From Streptomyces hawaiiensis (GTDB lineage: Bacteria; Actinomycetota; Actinomycetes; Streptomycetales; Streptomycetaceae): DNA of 64,000 nucleotides. Position numbers and translations under genes: made by a program. The notes beneath the pieces were generated by a model. The model ran no database searches, had not been told where the DNA came from, and saw only the letters and a list, made by a program, of their open reading frames with translations. The stretch spans positions 5,952,001 to 6,016,000 of the forward strand of contig NZ_CP021978.1 in NCBI RefSeq assembly GCF_004803895.1. The letters run 5' to 3'. This document shows positions 1-9,098 of the stretch, in pieces; positions within the stretch are counted from its first letter, which is position 1; the number at the start of each line of letters is the position of its first letter.

Positions 1-527
1 ACTCGATCACCTCGATGCAGGCGATCTACGTCCCCGCGGACGACCTGACCGACCCGGCCCCGGCCACCACCTTCGCCCACCTCGACGCGACGACGGTGCT
101 CTCCCGTCCGATCTCCGAGAAGGGCATCTACCCGGCCGTGGACCCGCTGGACTCCACGTCCCGGATCCTCGACCCGCGGTACATCTCGGCGGACCACTAC
201 AACGCCGCGATGCGCGTGAAGAACATCCTGCAGAAGTACAAGGACCTGCAGGACATCATCGCGATCCTCGGTATCGACGAGCTCGGCGAGGAGGACAAGC
301 TCGTCGTCCACCGTGCCCGTCGCGTGGAGCGCTTCCTGTCCCAGAACACCCACGCCGCCAAGCAGTTCACCGGCGTGGACGGTTCGGACGTGCCGCTGGA
401 CGAGTCGATCGCCGCGTTCAACGCGATCTGCGACGGCGAGTACGACCACTTCCCGGAGCAGGCGTTCTTCATGTGCGGTGGTCTCGAGGACCTGAAGAGC
501 AACGCGAAGGAGCTGGGCGTCTCCTGA
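1..527 (+). CDS. atpD: F1 ATP synthase beta subunit (3' end, partial)
   Basis: This is the C-terminal part of the catalytic beta subunit of F1Fo ATP synthase. The start lies left of the window, and the first full codon is at base 3. Visible family sequence includes SITSMQAIYVPADDLTDPAP, which sits just after the catalytic core, then RPISEKGIYPAVDPLDSTSR and the helical C-terminal domain with the DELSEED-like loop (here IDELGEEDK). The protein ends in KELGVS. It is followed by the epsilon gene, as expected for an atp operon, but a very strong hairpin lies between the two. Identification rests on direct family recognition and is essentially certain. Confidence 0.97.
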   Translation, partial: SITSMQAIYVPADDLTDPAPATTFAHLDATTVLSRPISEKGIYPAVDPLDSTSRILDPRYISADHYNAAMRVKNILQKYKDLQDIIAILGIDELGEEDKLVVHRARRVERFLSQNTHAAKQFTGVDGSDVPLDESIAAFNAICDGEYDHFPEQAFFMCGGLEDLKSNAKELGVS

Positions 528-546
528 CCCGGGCCGTGCTCGAGTC

Positions 547-578
547 ATGAGGGGGCGGGGTTCGTCCCGCCCCCTCAT
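547..578 (+). terminator. Strong TTCG-loop hairpin between atpD and atpC
   Basis: A perfect 13-bp inverted repeat (547-559 with 566-578) closes on a UUCG-type loop, starting 20 bases after the atpD stop. No T-run follows, which is usual for Streptomyces terminators. Because atpC lies downstream in the same operon, it may act as an attenuator or as a 3'-end stabiliser that lowers epsilon relative to beta. Confidence 0.7.
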
Positions 579-604
579 TCACGCCTACTAGACTTGTAAC
601 CAAC

Positions 605-624
605 ACCCGGCACTCCTGCCGGGT
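605..624 (+). other. Second hairpin just upstream of atpC ribosome site
   Basis: An 8-bp perfect stem (605-612 with 617-624) with a CTCC loop ends 7 bases before the CGAGGAG ribosome site of atpC. It could influence initiation at the TTG start. The stem is visible in the sequence; its function is inferred. Confidence 0.45.
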
Positions 625-644
625 GGTGACCCGAGGAGCCACCC

Positions 645-1022
645 TTGGCTGCTGAGCTGCACGTCGCGCTGGTCGCGGCCGACCGTGAGGTCTGGTCCGG
701 CCAGGCCACCCTGGTCGTCGCGCGCACCACGTCCGGCGACATCGGCGTCATGCCCGGTCACCAGCCGCTGCTCGGTGTGCTGGAATCGGGCCCGGTGACC
801 ATCCGTACCAGTGGGGGCGGGACGGTCGTCGCCGCGGTCCACGGCGGATTCATCTCGTTCGCGGACGACAAGCTCTCGCTGCTGGCGGAAGTCGCCGAGC
901 TGTCGGACGAGATCGATGTCCAGCGTGCCGAGCAGGAGCTCGAGCGCGCGAAGGCGGAGGACGACGCGGAGGCCCAGCGCCGCGCGGACGTCCGTCTGCG
1001 GGCTGCCACGGCGGCGCGCTGA
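645..1022 (+). CDS. atpC: F1 ATP synthase epsilon subunit
   Basis: This 125-residue epsilon subunit of F1Fo ATP synthase forms part of the central stalk and can inhibit ATP hydrolysis. The N-terminal beta-sandwich is recognisable (LHVALVAADREVWSG, GDIGVMPGHQPLLGVLESG). A short C-terminal two-helix region follows (ELSDEIDVQRAEQELERAKA). I chose the TTG at 645 because GAGGAG lies 7-8 bases upstream and the protein then starts MAAELHVALV, the expected N-terminus. It is the last atp gene here and is followed by a large terminator. Confidence 0.95.
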   Translation: MAAELHVALVAADREVWSGQATLVVARTTSGDIGVMPGHQPLLGVLESGPVTIRTSGGGTVVAAVHGGFISFADDKLSLLAEVAELSDEIDVQRAEQELERAKAEDDAEAQRRADVRLRAATAAR

Positions 1023-1047
1023 CCCCGTCCGCCGTGTGATGACGTCA

Positions 1048-1096
1048 CTCAGCCGCGGCTGGGTACCGGAGAGATCCGGACCCAGCCGCGGCTGAG
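1048..1096 (+). terminator. Terminator of the atp operon
   Basis: A perfect 16-bp inverted repeat (1048-1063 with 1081-1096) carries an additional inner stem CCGGA/TCCGG (1066-1070 with 1075-1079). It begins 26 bases after the atpC stop and marks the end of the atp operon. Confidence 0.85.
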
Positions 1097-1146
1097 GCGG
1101 ATGTGGGTGATTTTTACGTTCCGTTACCTAGGAGACGAGGAGGTCG

Positions 1147-1599
1147 GTGTCGATGGTCCTCGCTCTGACTGTGTGCGGAATCGTGGTGGCCCTCGTGGTG
1201 GTGGGCCTGTTCGTCTTCGGCCTGCGCCGTCGGCTGATCCAGCGCTCGGGCGGCACCTTCGACGCCAGCCTGCGCTGGGACACCCCGGAGGAGGGCGACC
1301 GGAGCGGCAAGGGCTGGGCGTACGGGGTGGCCCGCTACAACGGTGACCGCGTCGAGTGGTACCGCGTCTTCTCGTACTCGCCGCGTCCGCGTCGTGTCCT
1401 GGAGCGTTCGGCGATCGAGGTCGCCGGCCGCCGTGTCCCGGAGGGCGAGGAGGAGCTGGCGCTGCTCTCCGACCATGTGATCCTGGCCTGTCTGCACCGG
1501 GGCACGCGTCTCGAGCTCGCGATGAGCGAAGACGCGCTGACCGGTTTCCTCGCGTGGCTCGAGGCAGCCCCGCCCGGTCAGCGCGTCAATGTCGCCTGA
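1147..1599 (+). CDS. DUF2550 single-pass membrane protein
   Basis: This 150-residue protein has one N-terminal membrane helix (about residues 3-26, rich in V, L and G), then a basic stretch FGLRRRLIQRSGG and a cytoplasmic domain with WYRVFSYSPRPRRVLERS. It matches the actinobacterial DUF2550 family that usually follows atpC; its function is unknown. The start is uncertain by two codons. GTG 1147 lies only 3 bases from AGGAGG (1138-1143), while ATG 1153 has 9-base spacing and may be the real start. It is transcribed separately from atp because of the intervening terminator, and it converges with chiC. Confidence 0.85.
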   Translation: MSMVLALTVCGIVVALVVVGLFVFGLRRRLIQRSGGTFDASLRWDTPEEGDRSGKGWAYGVARYNGDRVEWYRVFSYSPRPRRVLERSAIEVAGRRVPEGEEELALLSDHVILACLHRGTRLELAMSEDALTGFLAWLEAAPPGQRVNVA

Positions 1600-1634
1600 G
1601 CCTCACGGCCCTTCGAACGTCCTTGTGATCCGGC

Positions 1635-3458
<1,824 letters not shown>

Positions 3459-3522
3459 GCTGCGCCTCCTTGATGGAGTTGTGGGGGGCGTGACTGAGCC
3501 TCACGCCACTCATGGTGCGGTG

Positions 3523-3566
3523 AGAATAGAAAGGTCTGGACCACCGGTCAATAGGTCTGGACCACC
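3523..3566 (-). promoter_or_regulatory. chiC promoter with duplicated chitinase operator
   Basis: On the minus strand, TTGACC (3546-3551) and TATTCT (3523-3528) are separated by exactly 17 bases. Two identical copies of TGGTCCAGACCT (3532-3543 and 3553-3564, 21 bp apart; identity extends over 14 bp) flank the -35 box. This is the direct-repeat operator known from Streptomyces chitinase promoters. It also resembles half of a DasR site (TGGTCTAGACCA). ChiR and/or DasR are the likely binders. Confidence 0.85.
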
Positions 3567-3580
3567 ACACCCGAGTCGGG

Positions 3581-4222
3581 TCAGATCCCCAACTCCTGCG
3601 CGAGCACCGCCGCTTGCACCCGGCTGCGCAGCTCCAGCTTCGCCAGCAGGCGGCTGACATGCGTCTTGACCGTCGCCTCGGCCATGTCCAGCCGCCCGGC
3701 GATCCCCGCGTTGGACAGGCCCTCGCCGAGGCAGGACAGCACCTCGCGTTCCCGCCGGGTCAGCTGGTCGAGCACCGCCGGATCGGCCGCGGGCTCCCGG
3801 GCGGGCCTGGCGGCGAACTCCGCGATCAGCCGCCGCGTGACCGCCGGCGCGATCAGCCCCTCCCCCCGTGCGACCGTCCGTACGGCCTCCAGGAGATCCG
3901 TCGCCTCGGTGTTCTTCAGGAGGAAGCCGGAGGCGCCCGCGCGCAGCGCCCCGAAGACGTACTCGTCGAGGTCGAAGGTGGTCAGCACCAGCACGTCGGC
4001 CAATTGTTCCGCGACCACCTGCCGGGTCGCCGACACCCCGTCCAGGCGCGGCATCTGAACGTCCATCAGCACCAGGTCCGGCCGCAGTTCACGGGCCTGC
4101 GCCACCGCCTGCTCGCCGTCCGCGGCCTCGCCGACCACCTCGATGTCGGGCGCGCTGCGCAGGATGAGGACCAGGCCGGCGCGGACGGCGGACTGGTCCT
4201 CGGCGACCAGGACGCGGATCAT
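3581..4222 (-). CDS. chiR: NarL/LuxR-type response regulator ChiR
   Basis: This 213-residue response regulator has a receiver domain (residues 1-120, acidic pocket E8/D9, phosphoacceptor D54 in LVLMDVQMPRLDG, and the conserved Lys in FLLKNTE). A LuxR-type helix-turn-helix follows at about 150-205 (LTRREREVLSCLGEG, ATVKTHVSRLLAKL). Its ATG overlaps the stop of the kinase gene by four bases, so the two are translationally coupled. Position directly upstream of chiC matches the ChiS/ChiR system that activates chitinase genes. The symbol is assigned from this context as well as from the domains. Confidence 0.85.
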   Translation of the reverse strand: MIRVLVAEDQSAVRAGLVLILRSAPDIEVVGEAADGEQAVAQARELRPDLVLMDVQMPRLDGVSATRQVVAEQLADVLVLTTFDLDEYVFGALRAGASGFLLKNTEATDLLEAVRTVARGEGLIAPAVTRRLIAEFAARPAREPAADPAVLDQLTRREREVLSCLGEGLSNAGIAGRLDMAEATVKTHVSRLLAKLELRSRVQAAVLAQELGI

Positions 4223-5403
4223 TCGGGTTCTCCTTCGGTGACGGGCAGGGTGGCGCGTACGGCCCAGATCTTGCCGTCCGGCGAGTCCTCCGGGCCGGCC
4301 TCGAACGTGCCGTCCAGCAGCGCGGCGCGTTCCCGCATGCCGACCAGGCCGGCGCCCGAGCCCGGGGCTCTCGGACCGTCCCGGTCGCCGTACGGGCTGG
4401 TCACCGCGACGCTCAGTACGCCGTCCGGCTGGGCCAGGGACACGGTGACCCGGCCGGGGCCGGCGTGCTTGAGGGCGTTGGTGAGGGACTCCTGGACGAT
4501 GCGGTAGGCGGCGAGTTCAACGGGCGTGGGGACCGTGCCGTGCGTCGCGTCGAGCACGACGTCGAGACCGTTGGTGCGGGCGCCGTCGACCAGGGCGCCG
4601 AGTCCGTCGAGGGTGGGGGCGGCGACCGGCTCGGTGTCGCCGCTGGAGTCGCGGAGGATCCCGATCAGGCGCCGCATCTCCGCGAGCCCCTCGACGCTGT
4701 TCTCACGGATCACGGTCAGGGCGTCCTGGGAGGTGCTGGGGTCGTCCAGGGAGAGCGCGGCCGTGGAGTGGATGGCGATCGCCGACAGGTGGTTGGCGAC
4801 CATGTCGTGCAGTTCGCGGGCCATCCGGGCGCGCTCGGCGGTGACCGCCTGGGCGCGGTCCATCTCGGCGAGCAGCGCGGTCTGCTCGGCGCGCAGCCGG
4901 GCCGCCTCGGCGGCATCGCGGTGGTTGCGGACGATCAGGCCGGTGGCGGCGGGCCCGAACGTGACCAGGCCGGTGATCACACCGATGAGCAGCGCTTCGG
5001 GCTCGCGCCAGACCGCGAACGGCACCACGGCTGCGGCCACCGTGAGCAGCCCGGTGATGCGCGGGATGCGGTGGGCCGAGGCGGGCGGCCCGTACAGGAC
5101 GGCCGCGTACATGAGATCGGTGTACATCAGGATCGTGACCAGGCTGCCCTGAGTGACGGTGTCCAGGACGATCGCGGGCGTGCCGATCAGCAGGGCGGTG
5201 CGGGGGGCGGTCCGGCGCAGCAGCTCGCAGCCCGCCATGACGACGAGCGGCAGCAGCAGCGGCCAGCGTCCCGGCAGGAGCACGTAGGCCTCGGTGTGCG
5301 GACGGGTGGCCAGGCCGACGCCCCACAGGAGCAGTCCGCCGAGCAGGCCGCCCAGCGCGACGTAGACGTCGAAGCGGCGGGGGCGGGGGAGTCGGACGGC
5401 CAT
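4219..5403 (-). CDS. chiS: Sensor histidine kinase ChiS
   Basis: This 394-residue membrane sensor kinase of the NarX/DesK type (HisKA_3) has several hydrophobic segments in residues 12-160. The dimerisation/phosphoacceptor helix ERARMARELHDMVANHLS carries His near 199, and a C-terminal ATPase domain includes the N box QESLTNALKHAG and a G box GAGLVGMRERAALLDG. I prefer ATG 5403 (MAVRLPRPRRFDVY). The frame stays open to GTG 5481, but that extension has no membrane or kinase features and no clear ribosome site. It is encoded with chiR (ATGA overlap) and probably senses chitin breakdown products. Confidence 0.82.
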   Translation of the reverse strand: MAVRLPRPRRFDVYVALGGLLGGLLLWGVGLATRPHTEAYVLLPGRWPLLLPLVVMAGCELLRRTAPRTALLIGTPAIVLDTVTQGSLVTILMYTDLMYAAVLYGPPASAHRIPRITGLLTVAAAVVPFAVWREPEALLIGVITGLVTFGPAATGLIVRNHRDAAEAARLRAEQTALLAEMDRAQAVTAERARMARELHDMVANHLSAIAIHSTAALSLDDPSTSQDALTVIRENSVEGLAEMRRLIGILRDSSGDTEPVAAPTLDGLGALVDGARTNGLDVVLDATHGTVPTPVELAAYRIVQESLTNALKHAGPGRVTVSLAQPDGVLSVAVTSPYGDRDGPRAPGSGAGLVGMRERAALLDGTFEAGPEDSPDGKIWAVRATLPVTEGEPE

Positions 5404-5463
5404 GGCCCCATCCAACACGGCCGCCCGGCCCCGCGCCTGATCCCCGCGGAGGGTCCCCGGCTG

Positions 5464-5499
5464 CATCTTTCGATGTAGCACGGGTTCGTCAGTCGCGAC
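5464..5499. promoter_or_regulatory. Palindromic elements between chiS and a divergent gene
   Basis: TGCATC-TTTC-GATGTA is a near-perfect palindrome (5462-5477), followed by the perfect palindrome GTCGCGAC (5492-5499). Both lie in the short divergent region between the sensor kinase gene and the membrane-protein gene at 5556. They are candidate operators for one or both promoters. The binder is unknown. Confidence 0.35.
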
Positions 5500-5555
5500 G
5501 ACGATTCCGGCCGCCCGGGACGGGAGCCTTGAAGGGTGACCGAGAGGAGCGAACC

Positions 5556-6137
5556 GTGATCGTCGCCTTGATCGCCGCCTGTGAGATCGGCTTCTGGGTG
5601 CTGCTGGCGGCCGGGCTGGCCTTCCGCTACCTGCTGCGCATGCCGCGGACGGGGCTGGCGCTGCTGCTGTGCGAGCCGCTGCTGGAGGTCGTCCTGCTGG
5701 TCGCCACCGCGCTGGACCTGAAGAACGGCGCGGAGCCGAACTGGACGCACGGCCTGGCCGCGCTGTACATCGGCTACACCGTCGGCCACGGGCACCGCAC
5801 CGTGAAGTGGCTCGACGGCCACGCGGCCCACCGCTTCGGCGGAGCCCCGCCGCCCCGGCAGCCGCCGCAGTACGGCATGCCCCGGGCCCGTCACGAGGGC
5901 AGGGTCTGGACGGGCACGCTGATCGGAGCGGCGGTGGCGACCGCGCTCCTCCAGCTCGCGATCTGGTACGTGGACGACCCGAGCCGCGTCACGTCCCTGG
6001 AGAGCTGGCGCTACGTCGCCTGGCGCGCAGCCGGCATCCACGGACTGATCGCGCTGAGCTATCTGATCTGGCCGCGGAAGGCCCCTGCGGGCGAGCCGGA
6101 GGCGGCCACCACCCCGAAGGAGAGGCTGCACCGATGA
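5556..6137 (+). CDS. Multi-pass membrane protein of unknown function
   Basis: This protein of about 193 residues has four to five predicted membrane helices: near the N-terminus (IVALIAACEIGFWVLLAAGL), LALLLCEPLLEVVLLVATAL, a middle segment ALYIGYTVGHG, LIGAAVATALLQLAIWYV and a C-terminal helix IHGLIALSYLIWP. A Pro-rich cytoplasmic loop lies between (APPPRQPPQYG). I do not recognise a named family. GTG 5556 is chosen because GAGAGGAGC lies just upstream; an in-frame TTG at 5529 lacks such a site. It overlaps the next small gene by four bases (ATGA), so the pair is probably one operon. Confidence 0.75.
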   Translation: MIVALIAACEIGFWVLLAAGLAFRYLLRMPRTGLALLLCEPLLEVVLLVATALDLKNGAEPNWTHGLAALYIGYTVGHGHRTVKWLDGHAAHRFGGAPPPRQPPQYGMPRARHEGRVWTGTLIGAAVATALLQLAIWYVDDPSRVTSLESWRYVAWRAAGIHGLIALSYLIWPRKAPAGEPEAATTPKERLHR

Positions 6138-6322
6138 GCAAGGCGAAGCAGTATGCGGTGGAGGGCGTCGGCACATTCCTGATCGGCCTGCTGCTGTGGC
6201 GGTTCACCGGCGACGTGGAGGTCCCCGTCGTCACCCTCACCAAGGTCGGCATCGTGATGATGATCGTCGGCGGGGTCCTGTCCGCCAACGGCCTCTGGCA
6301 CGCCGCGCGGGGCAGAACCTAG
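6134..6322 (+). CDS. Small two-helix membrane protein
   Basis: This 62-residue protein (MSKAKQYAVEGVGTF...) has two hydrophobic helices, about residues 9-24 and 34-54 (VGIVMMIVGGVLSANGLW). The ATG overlaps the stop of the preceding membrane-protein gene in an ATGA. It looks like the small DUF5708-type proteins of Streptomyces, though I am not certain of that family. Its TAG stop shares a CTAG with the stop of the convergent adenosyltransferase gene. Confidence 0.7.
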   Translation: MSKAKQYAVEGVGTFLIGLLLWRFTGDVEVPVVTLTKVGIVMMIVGGVLSANGLWHAARGRT

Positions 6323-6891
6323 CGTTCCCCGCCCGGCACCCACAGCACGTCTCCGGCCTCCTTGTTCGCCGTCCTCGCGAGGATGAACAGGAGGTCGGAG
6401 AGGCGGTTGAGGTAGGTCGCCGTCAGCGGGTTCATCACCTCGCCGTGCACCTCCAGCGCCGCCCACGTGGAGCGCTCCGCCCGGCGTACGACCGTGCAGG
6501 CCTGGTGGAGCAGGGCCGCGCCCGGGGTGCCGCCGGGGAGGATGAAGGAGCGGAGCTTCTCCAGCTGTCCGTTGAAGCGGTCGCAGTCCGCCTCGAGCCG
6601 GTCGATGTAGAACTGCTCGACCCGCAGGGGCGGGAACTCCGGGTTCTCCACCACCGGCGTCGACAGGTCCGCGCCCACGTCGAACAGGTCGTTCTGGACG
6701 CGGGTGAGGACCGTGACCATGTCCTCGTCCAGGCCGCCCAGCGCGACCGCCGTGCCGATCGCCGCGTTCGCCTCGTTGGCGTCGGCGTACGCGGAGATCC
6801 GCAGATCGGTCTTGGCGACCCGGCTCATGTCGCCGAGGGCTGTGGTGCCCCGATCACCGGTCCTGGTGTAGATGCGCGTCAGATTGACCAT
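6319..6891 (-). CDS. Cob(I)alamin adenosyltransferase, PduO type
   Basis: This 190-residue enzyme transfers the 5'-deoxyadenosyl group of ATP to cob(I)alamin, making adenosylcobalamin. The N-terminal ATP-binding motif TRIYTRTGDRGTTALGD is diagnostic, followed by the helical bundle (LRISAYADANEANAAIG, FILPGGTPGAALLHQACTVV, RRAERSTWAA). Length is typical of the PduO/MMAB family. The product would supply coenzyme B12 to the isobutyryl-CoA mutase at 40.6 kb and to methylmalonyl-CoA mutase elsewhere. It converges on the small membrane gene with overlapping stop codons (CTAG, 6319-6322). Confidence 0.93.
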   Translation of the reverse strand: MVNLTRIYTRTGDRGTTALGDMSRVAKTDLRISAYADANEANAAIGTAVALGGLDEDMVTVLTRVQNDLFDVGADLSTPVVENPEFPPLRVEQFYIDRLEADCDRFNGQLEKLRSFILPGGTPGAALLHQACTVVRRAERSTWAALEVHGEVMNPLTATYLNRLSDLLFILARTANKEAGDVLWVPGGER

Positions 6892-6991
6892 GTGGCCAAT
6901 CTAGACGTCGTGTCATGGGCGCACCTCCTCACCTATTGGTCTCGTACACGCGCACCTCATTCGCACCCGTGTCCTGAAGGTCGGAACGTCG

Positions 6992-8008
6992 TTGACGGAG
7001 GTGAGGTCATCGCGTCGCCCAGGGGGAAACATGCTGGTCGGAAGGAGATACTGGCATCTGTGGCTGAGGACCGCGCCGTCCCACATTCTCCAGCAGACCC
7101 TTCGGGACCTGGACAGAGCATGCCGTACCCATGGCACGTTCGGTGTGCGGTGGAGGGCGAGGCAGCGGTGGCAGCCATCCTTCCGGTTTCCTGACCGGCA
7201 CCTGTCCGTCGAGCGGCTCGGACGCAAGCGTGGCAGGGCGCGGCTGCCGAAGCTCGGCTGGATGATCTTCCGCTGGTCTCGTCCGCTCGGCGGCACGCTG
7301 AAGTCAGCCACCGTTTCACGTGACGGCAAGCACTGGTACGTCAGCTTTCTGGTGGAGACCGGCACCACTGGACCCGCAGTCTCGGTGGAGCGCGGTCGAG
7401 TCGGTATTGACCGCGGAGTGGCGGTGCTTGCCGCGACCAGCGATGGCCGGTTCTTCGACAGGAGCTTCATCACCCCCGGCGAGGCCCAGCGATACCGGAG
7501 ACTCCAGCAACGGCACGCCCGCATGACCGCCACCGCCAGAGGGACCTCAGCCGAGTTGGGAACGCATATCGGGCAGAAGGCCGGACTGAACCGCGCGATC
7601 CTCGACAAGGGCTGGCACTCCTTCGAACTGGCAGTCCGCAACCGTGCCCGTCATACAGGCACCGCGGTGCGCACCGTCAACCCGGCTTTCAGTTCAACAA
7701 CCTGCCCTGCCTGTGGACATGTGCATCCGGACAACCGCGAGAGCCAAGCGAGGTTCGTCTGCACCGCCTGTGGTCACCGAGAGCACGCCGACACGGTCGG
7801 CGCCAAGAATGTACTGGCCCGCGGGCATACGGGTCACAGGGCGTGGAGACCTCGGCGCCAGCCGGTCTGTGAAGCGCCAACCAGCGCAAAACCGCAAGGA
7901 ATTAGCGCTCCGACCTCAGAGGTCGGAATCCCCGCGGCTTCGGCCGCGGGGAGGATCGCCAAGTCCGTCATGTGGGACGTGACACGGGTCTCACTCCATG
8001 AGACGTGA
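6992..8008 (+). pseudogene. tnpB: Degenerate TnpB (IS200/IS605 group), RuvC-II missing
   Basis: The 338-codon frame is related to TnpB, the RNA-guided nuclease of IS605-type elements. Visible parts are the middle domain (SRPLGGTLKSATVSRDGKHWYVSF), RuvC-I with its Asp (GRVGIDRGVAV), a zinc finger (CPACGHVHP...CTACG) and RuvC-III with its Asp (HADTVGAKN). Between LQQRHARMTATA and RGTSAELGTHIGQKAGLNR, about 55-60 residues of the family are absent. They include the RuvC-II Glu (VEDL-type motif). The usual N-terminal RNA-binding start is also unrecognisable, and the frame runs on past the right-end hairpins. No tnpA is present. The start given (TTG) is only the first available. Confidence 0.75.
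7909..7951 (+). ncRNA. Right-end double hairpin, omega-RNA-like
   Basis: Two adjacent perfect hairpins lie at the 3' end of the tnpB remnant. One has 8 bp (7909-7916 with 7920-7927); the other has 9 bp with a TTCG loop (7930-7938 with 7943-7951). They are followed by GAGGATCGCC. This arrangement matches the right end and guide-RNA scaffold of IS605-type elements. Expression is unknown. Confidence 0.5.
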
Positions 8009-8099
8009 AACGCGTTACTAAGTCAGGCGCACGCCGCCTCACGAGCGCTAGTGTCCGCCCGAGAGGCAGACATAAGCAGCGCGTCAGGGGAGTCGCACA

Positions 8100-8948
8100 G
8101 TGGCACGGAAGCTCGCCGTCATCGGAGCCGGCCTCATGGGATCCGGCATCGCCCAGGTATCCGCTCAGGCGGGCTGGGAGGTGGTCCTGCGTGACGTCAC
8201 CGACGAGGCGCTGACGCGGGGTACCGACGGCATCAAGGCGTCGTACGACAAGTTCGTCGCCAAGGGCAGGCTCGAGGCGCACGACGCCGACGCCGCCCTG
8301 GCCCGCATCACCGCGACCACCGACCTGGACGCCGCGGCCGACGCGGACGTGGTCGTCGAGGCCGTCTTCGAGAAGCTCGAGGTCAAGCACGAGATCTTCC
8401 GGGCGCTCGACAAGATCGTGAAGGACGAGGCGATCCTCGCCTCCAACACCTCCGCCATCCCGATCACCAAGATCGCGGCGGCGACCGAGCGCCCGGAGCG
8501 GGTCGTCGGCACGCACTTCTTCTCGCCGGTGCCGATGATGCAGTTGTGCGAACTCGTCCGCGGCTACAAGACCAGCGACGAAACCCTCGCCGCCGCCCGG
8601 GAGTTCGCCGAGTCGGTCGGCAAGACCTGCATCGTCGTCAACCGCGACGTCGCGGGCTTCGTGACGACCCGTCTCATCTGCGCCCTGGTCGTCGAGGCCG
8701 CGAAGCTGCAGGAGTCGGGCGTGGCCAGTGCCGAGGACATCGACCTGGCCTGCAAGCTGGGCTTCGGTCACGCCATGGGCCCGCTGGCGACGGCGGATCT
8801 GACGGGCGTCGACATCCTGCTGCACGCCACGAACAACATCTACACCGAGTCCCAGGACGAGAAGTTCGCGGCTCCCGAGTCGATGCGCCGGATGGTTGAC
8901 GCCGGTGACATCGGACGCAAGAGCGGGCAGGGCTTCTACAAGCACTGA
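8100..8948 (+). CDS. 3-hydroxybutyryl-CoA dehydrogenase
   Basis: This 282-residue NAD(P)-dependent enzyme interconverts acetoacetyl-CoA and 3-hydroxybutyryl-CoA. The Rossmann motif is VIGAGLMGSGIAQVSAQAGW (residues 7-26). The catalytic pair is His139 in VVGTHFFSPVPMM and Glu151 in CELVRG. The C-terminal dimer domain (GFGHAMGPLATADLTGVDI) is complete, so length and motifs fit the family. The GTG start follows a GGGGAG site. With the thiolase at 25.4 kb it can feed C4 acyl-CoA units into butyryl/isobutyryl-CoA metabolism. Confidence 0.93.
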   Translation: MARKLAVIGAGLMGSGIAQVSAQAGWEVVLRDVTDEALTRGTDGIKASYDKFVAKGRLEAHDADAALARITATTDLDAAADADVVVEAVFEKLEVKHEIFRALDKIVKDEAILASNTSAIPITKIAAATERPERVVGTHFFSPVPMMQLCELVRGYKTSDETLAAAREFAESVGKTCIVVNRDVAGFVTTRLICALVVEAAKLQESGVASAEDIDLACKLGFGHAMGPLATADLTGVDILLHATNNIYTESQDEKFAAPESMRRMVDAGDIGRKSGQGFYKH

Positions 8949-9012
8949 AACCGCACATGCCCCGGGCCCATCACACGCCAGGGTGAATTCGGTATCGGTT
9001 CGCTTACAAGAA

Positions 9013-9047
9013 GCAACCTCTGACTCCTCCACACAGTCAGAGGTTGC
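9013..9047 (+). terminator. Terminator after the hydroxybutyryl-CoA dehydrogenase gene
   Basis: A perfect 13-bp stem (9013-9025 with 9035-9047; arms GCAACCTCTGACT and its complement) with a 9-base loop lies 64 bases after the dehydrogenase stop and before the STAS gene. Confidence 0.8.
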
Positions 9048-9098
9048 ATCACACACATCCAGAACGCGGAGCACGATTCGCACGCACGGGGAGCGCAT

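Noticed and set aside
7988..8004. GTCTCA-CTCCA-TGAGAC inverted repeat after the tnpB remnant considered as an element end
   Set aside because: There is no matching sequence at the left side, and IS605-type elements lack terminal inverted repeats. It may be a local operator of the dehydrogenase gene, but nothing supports that.
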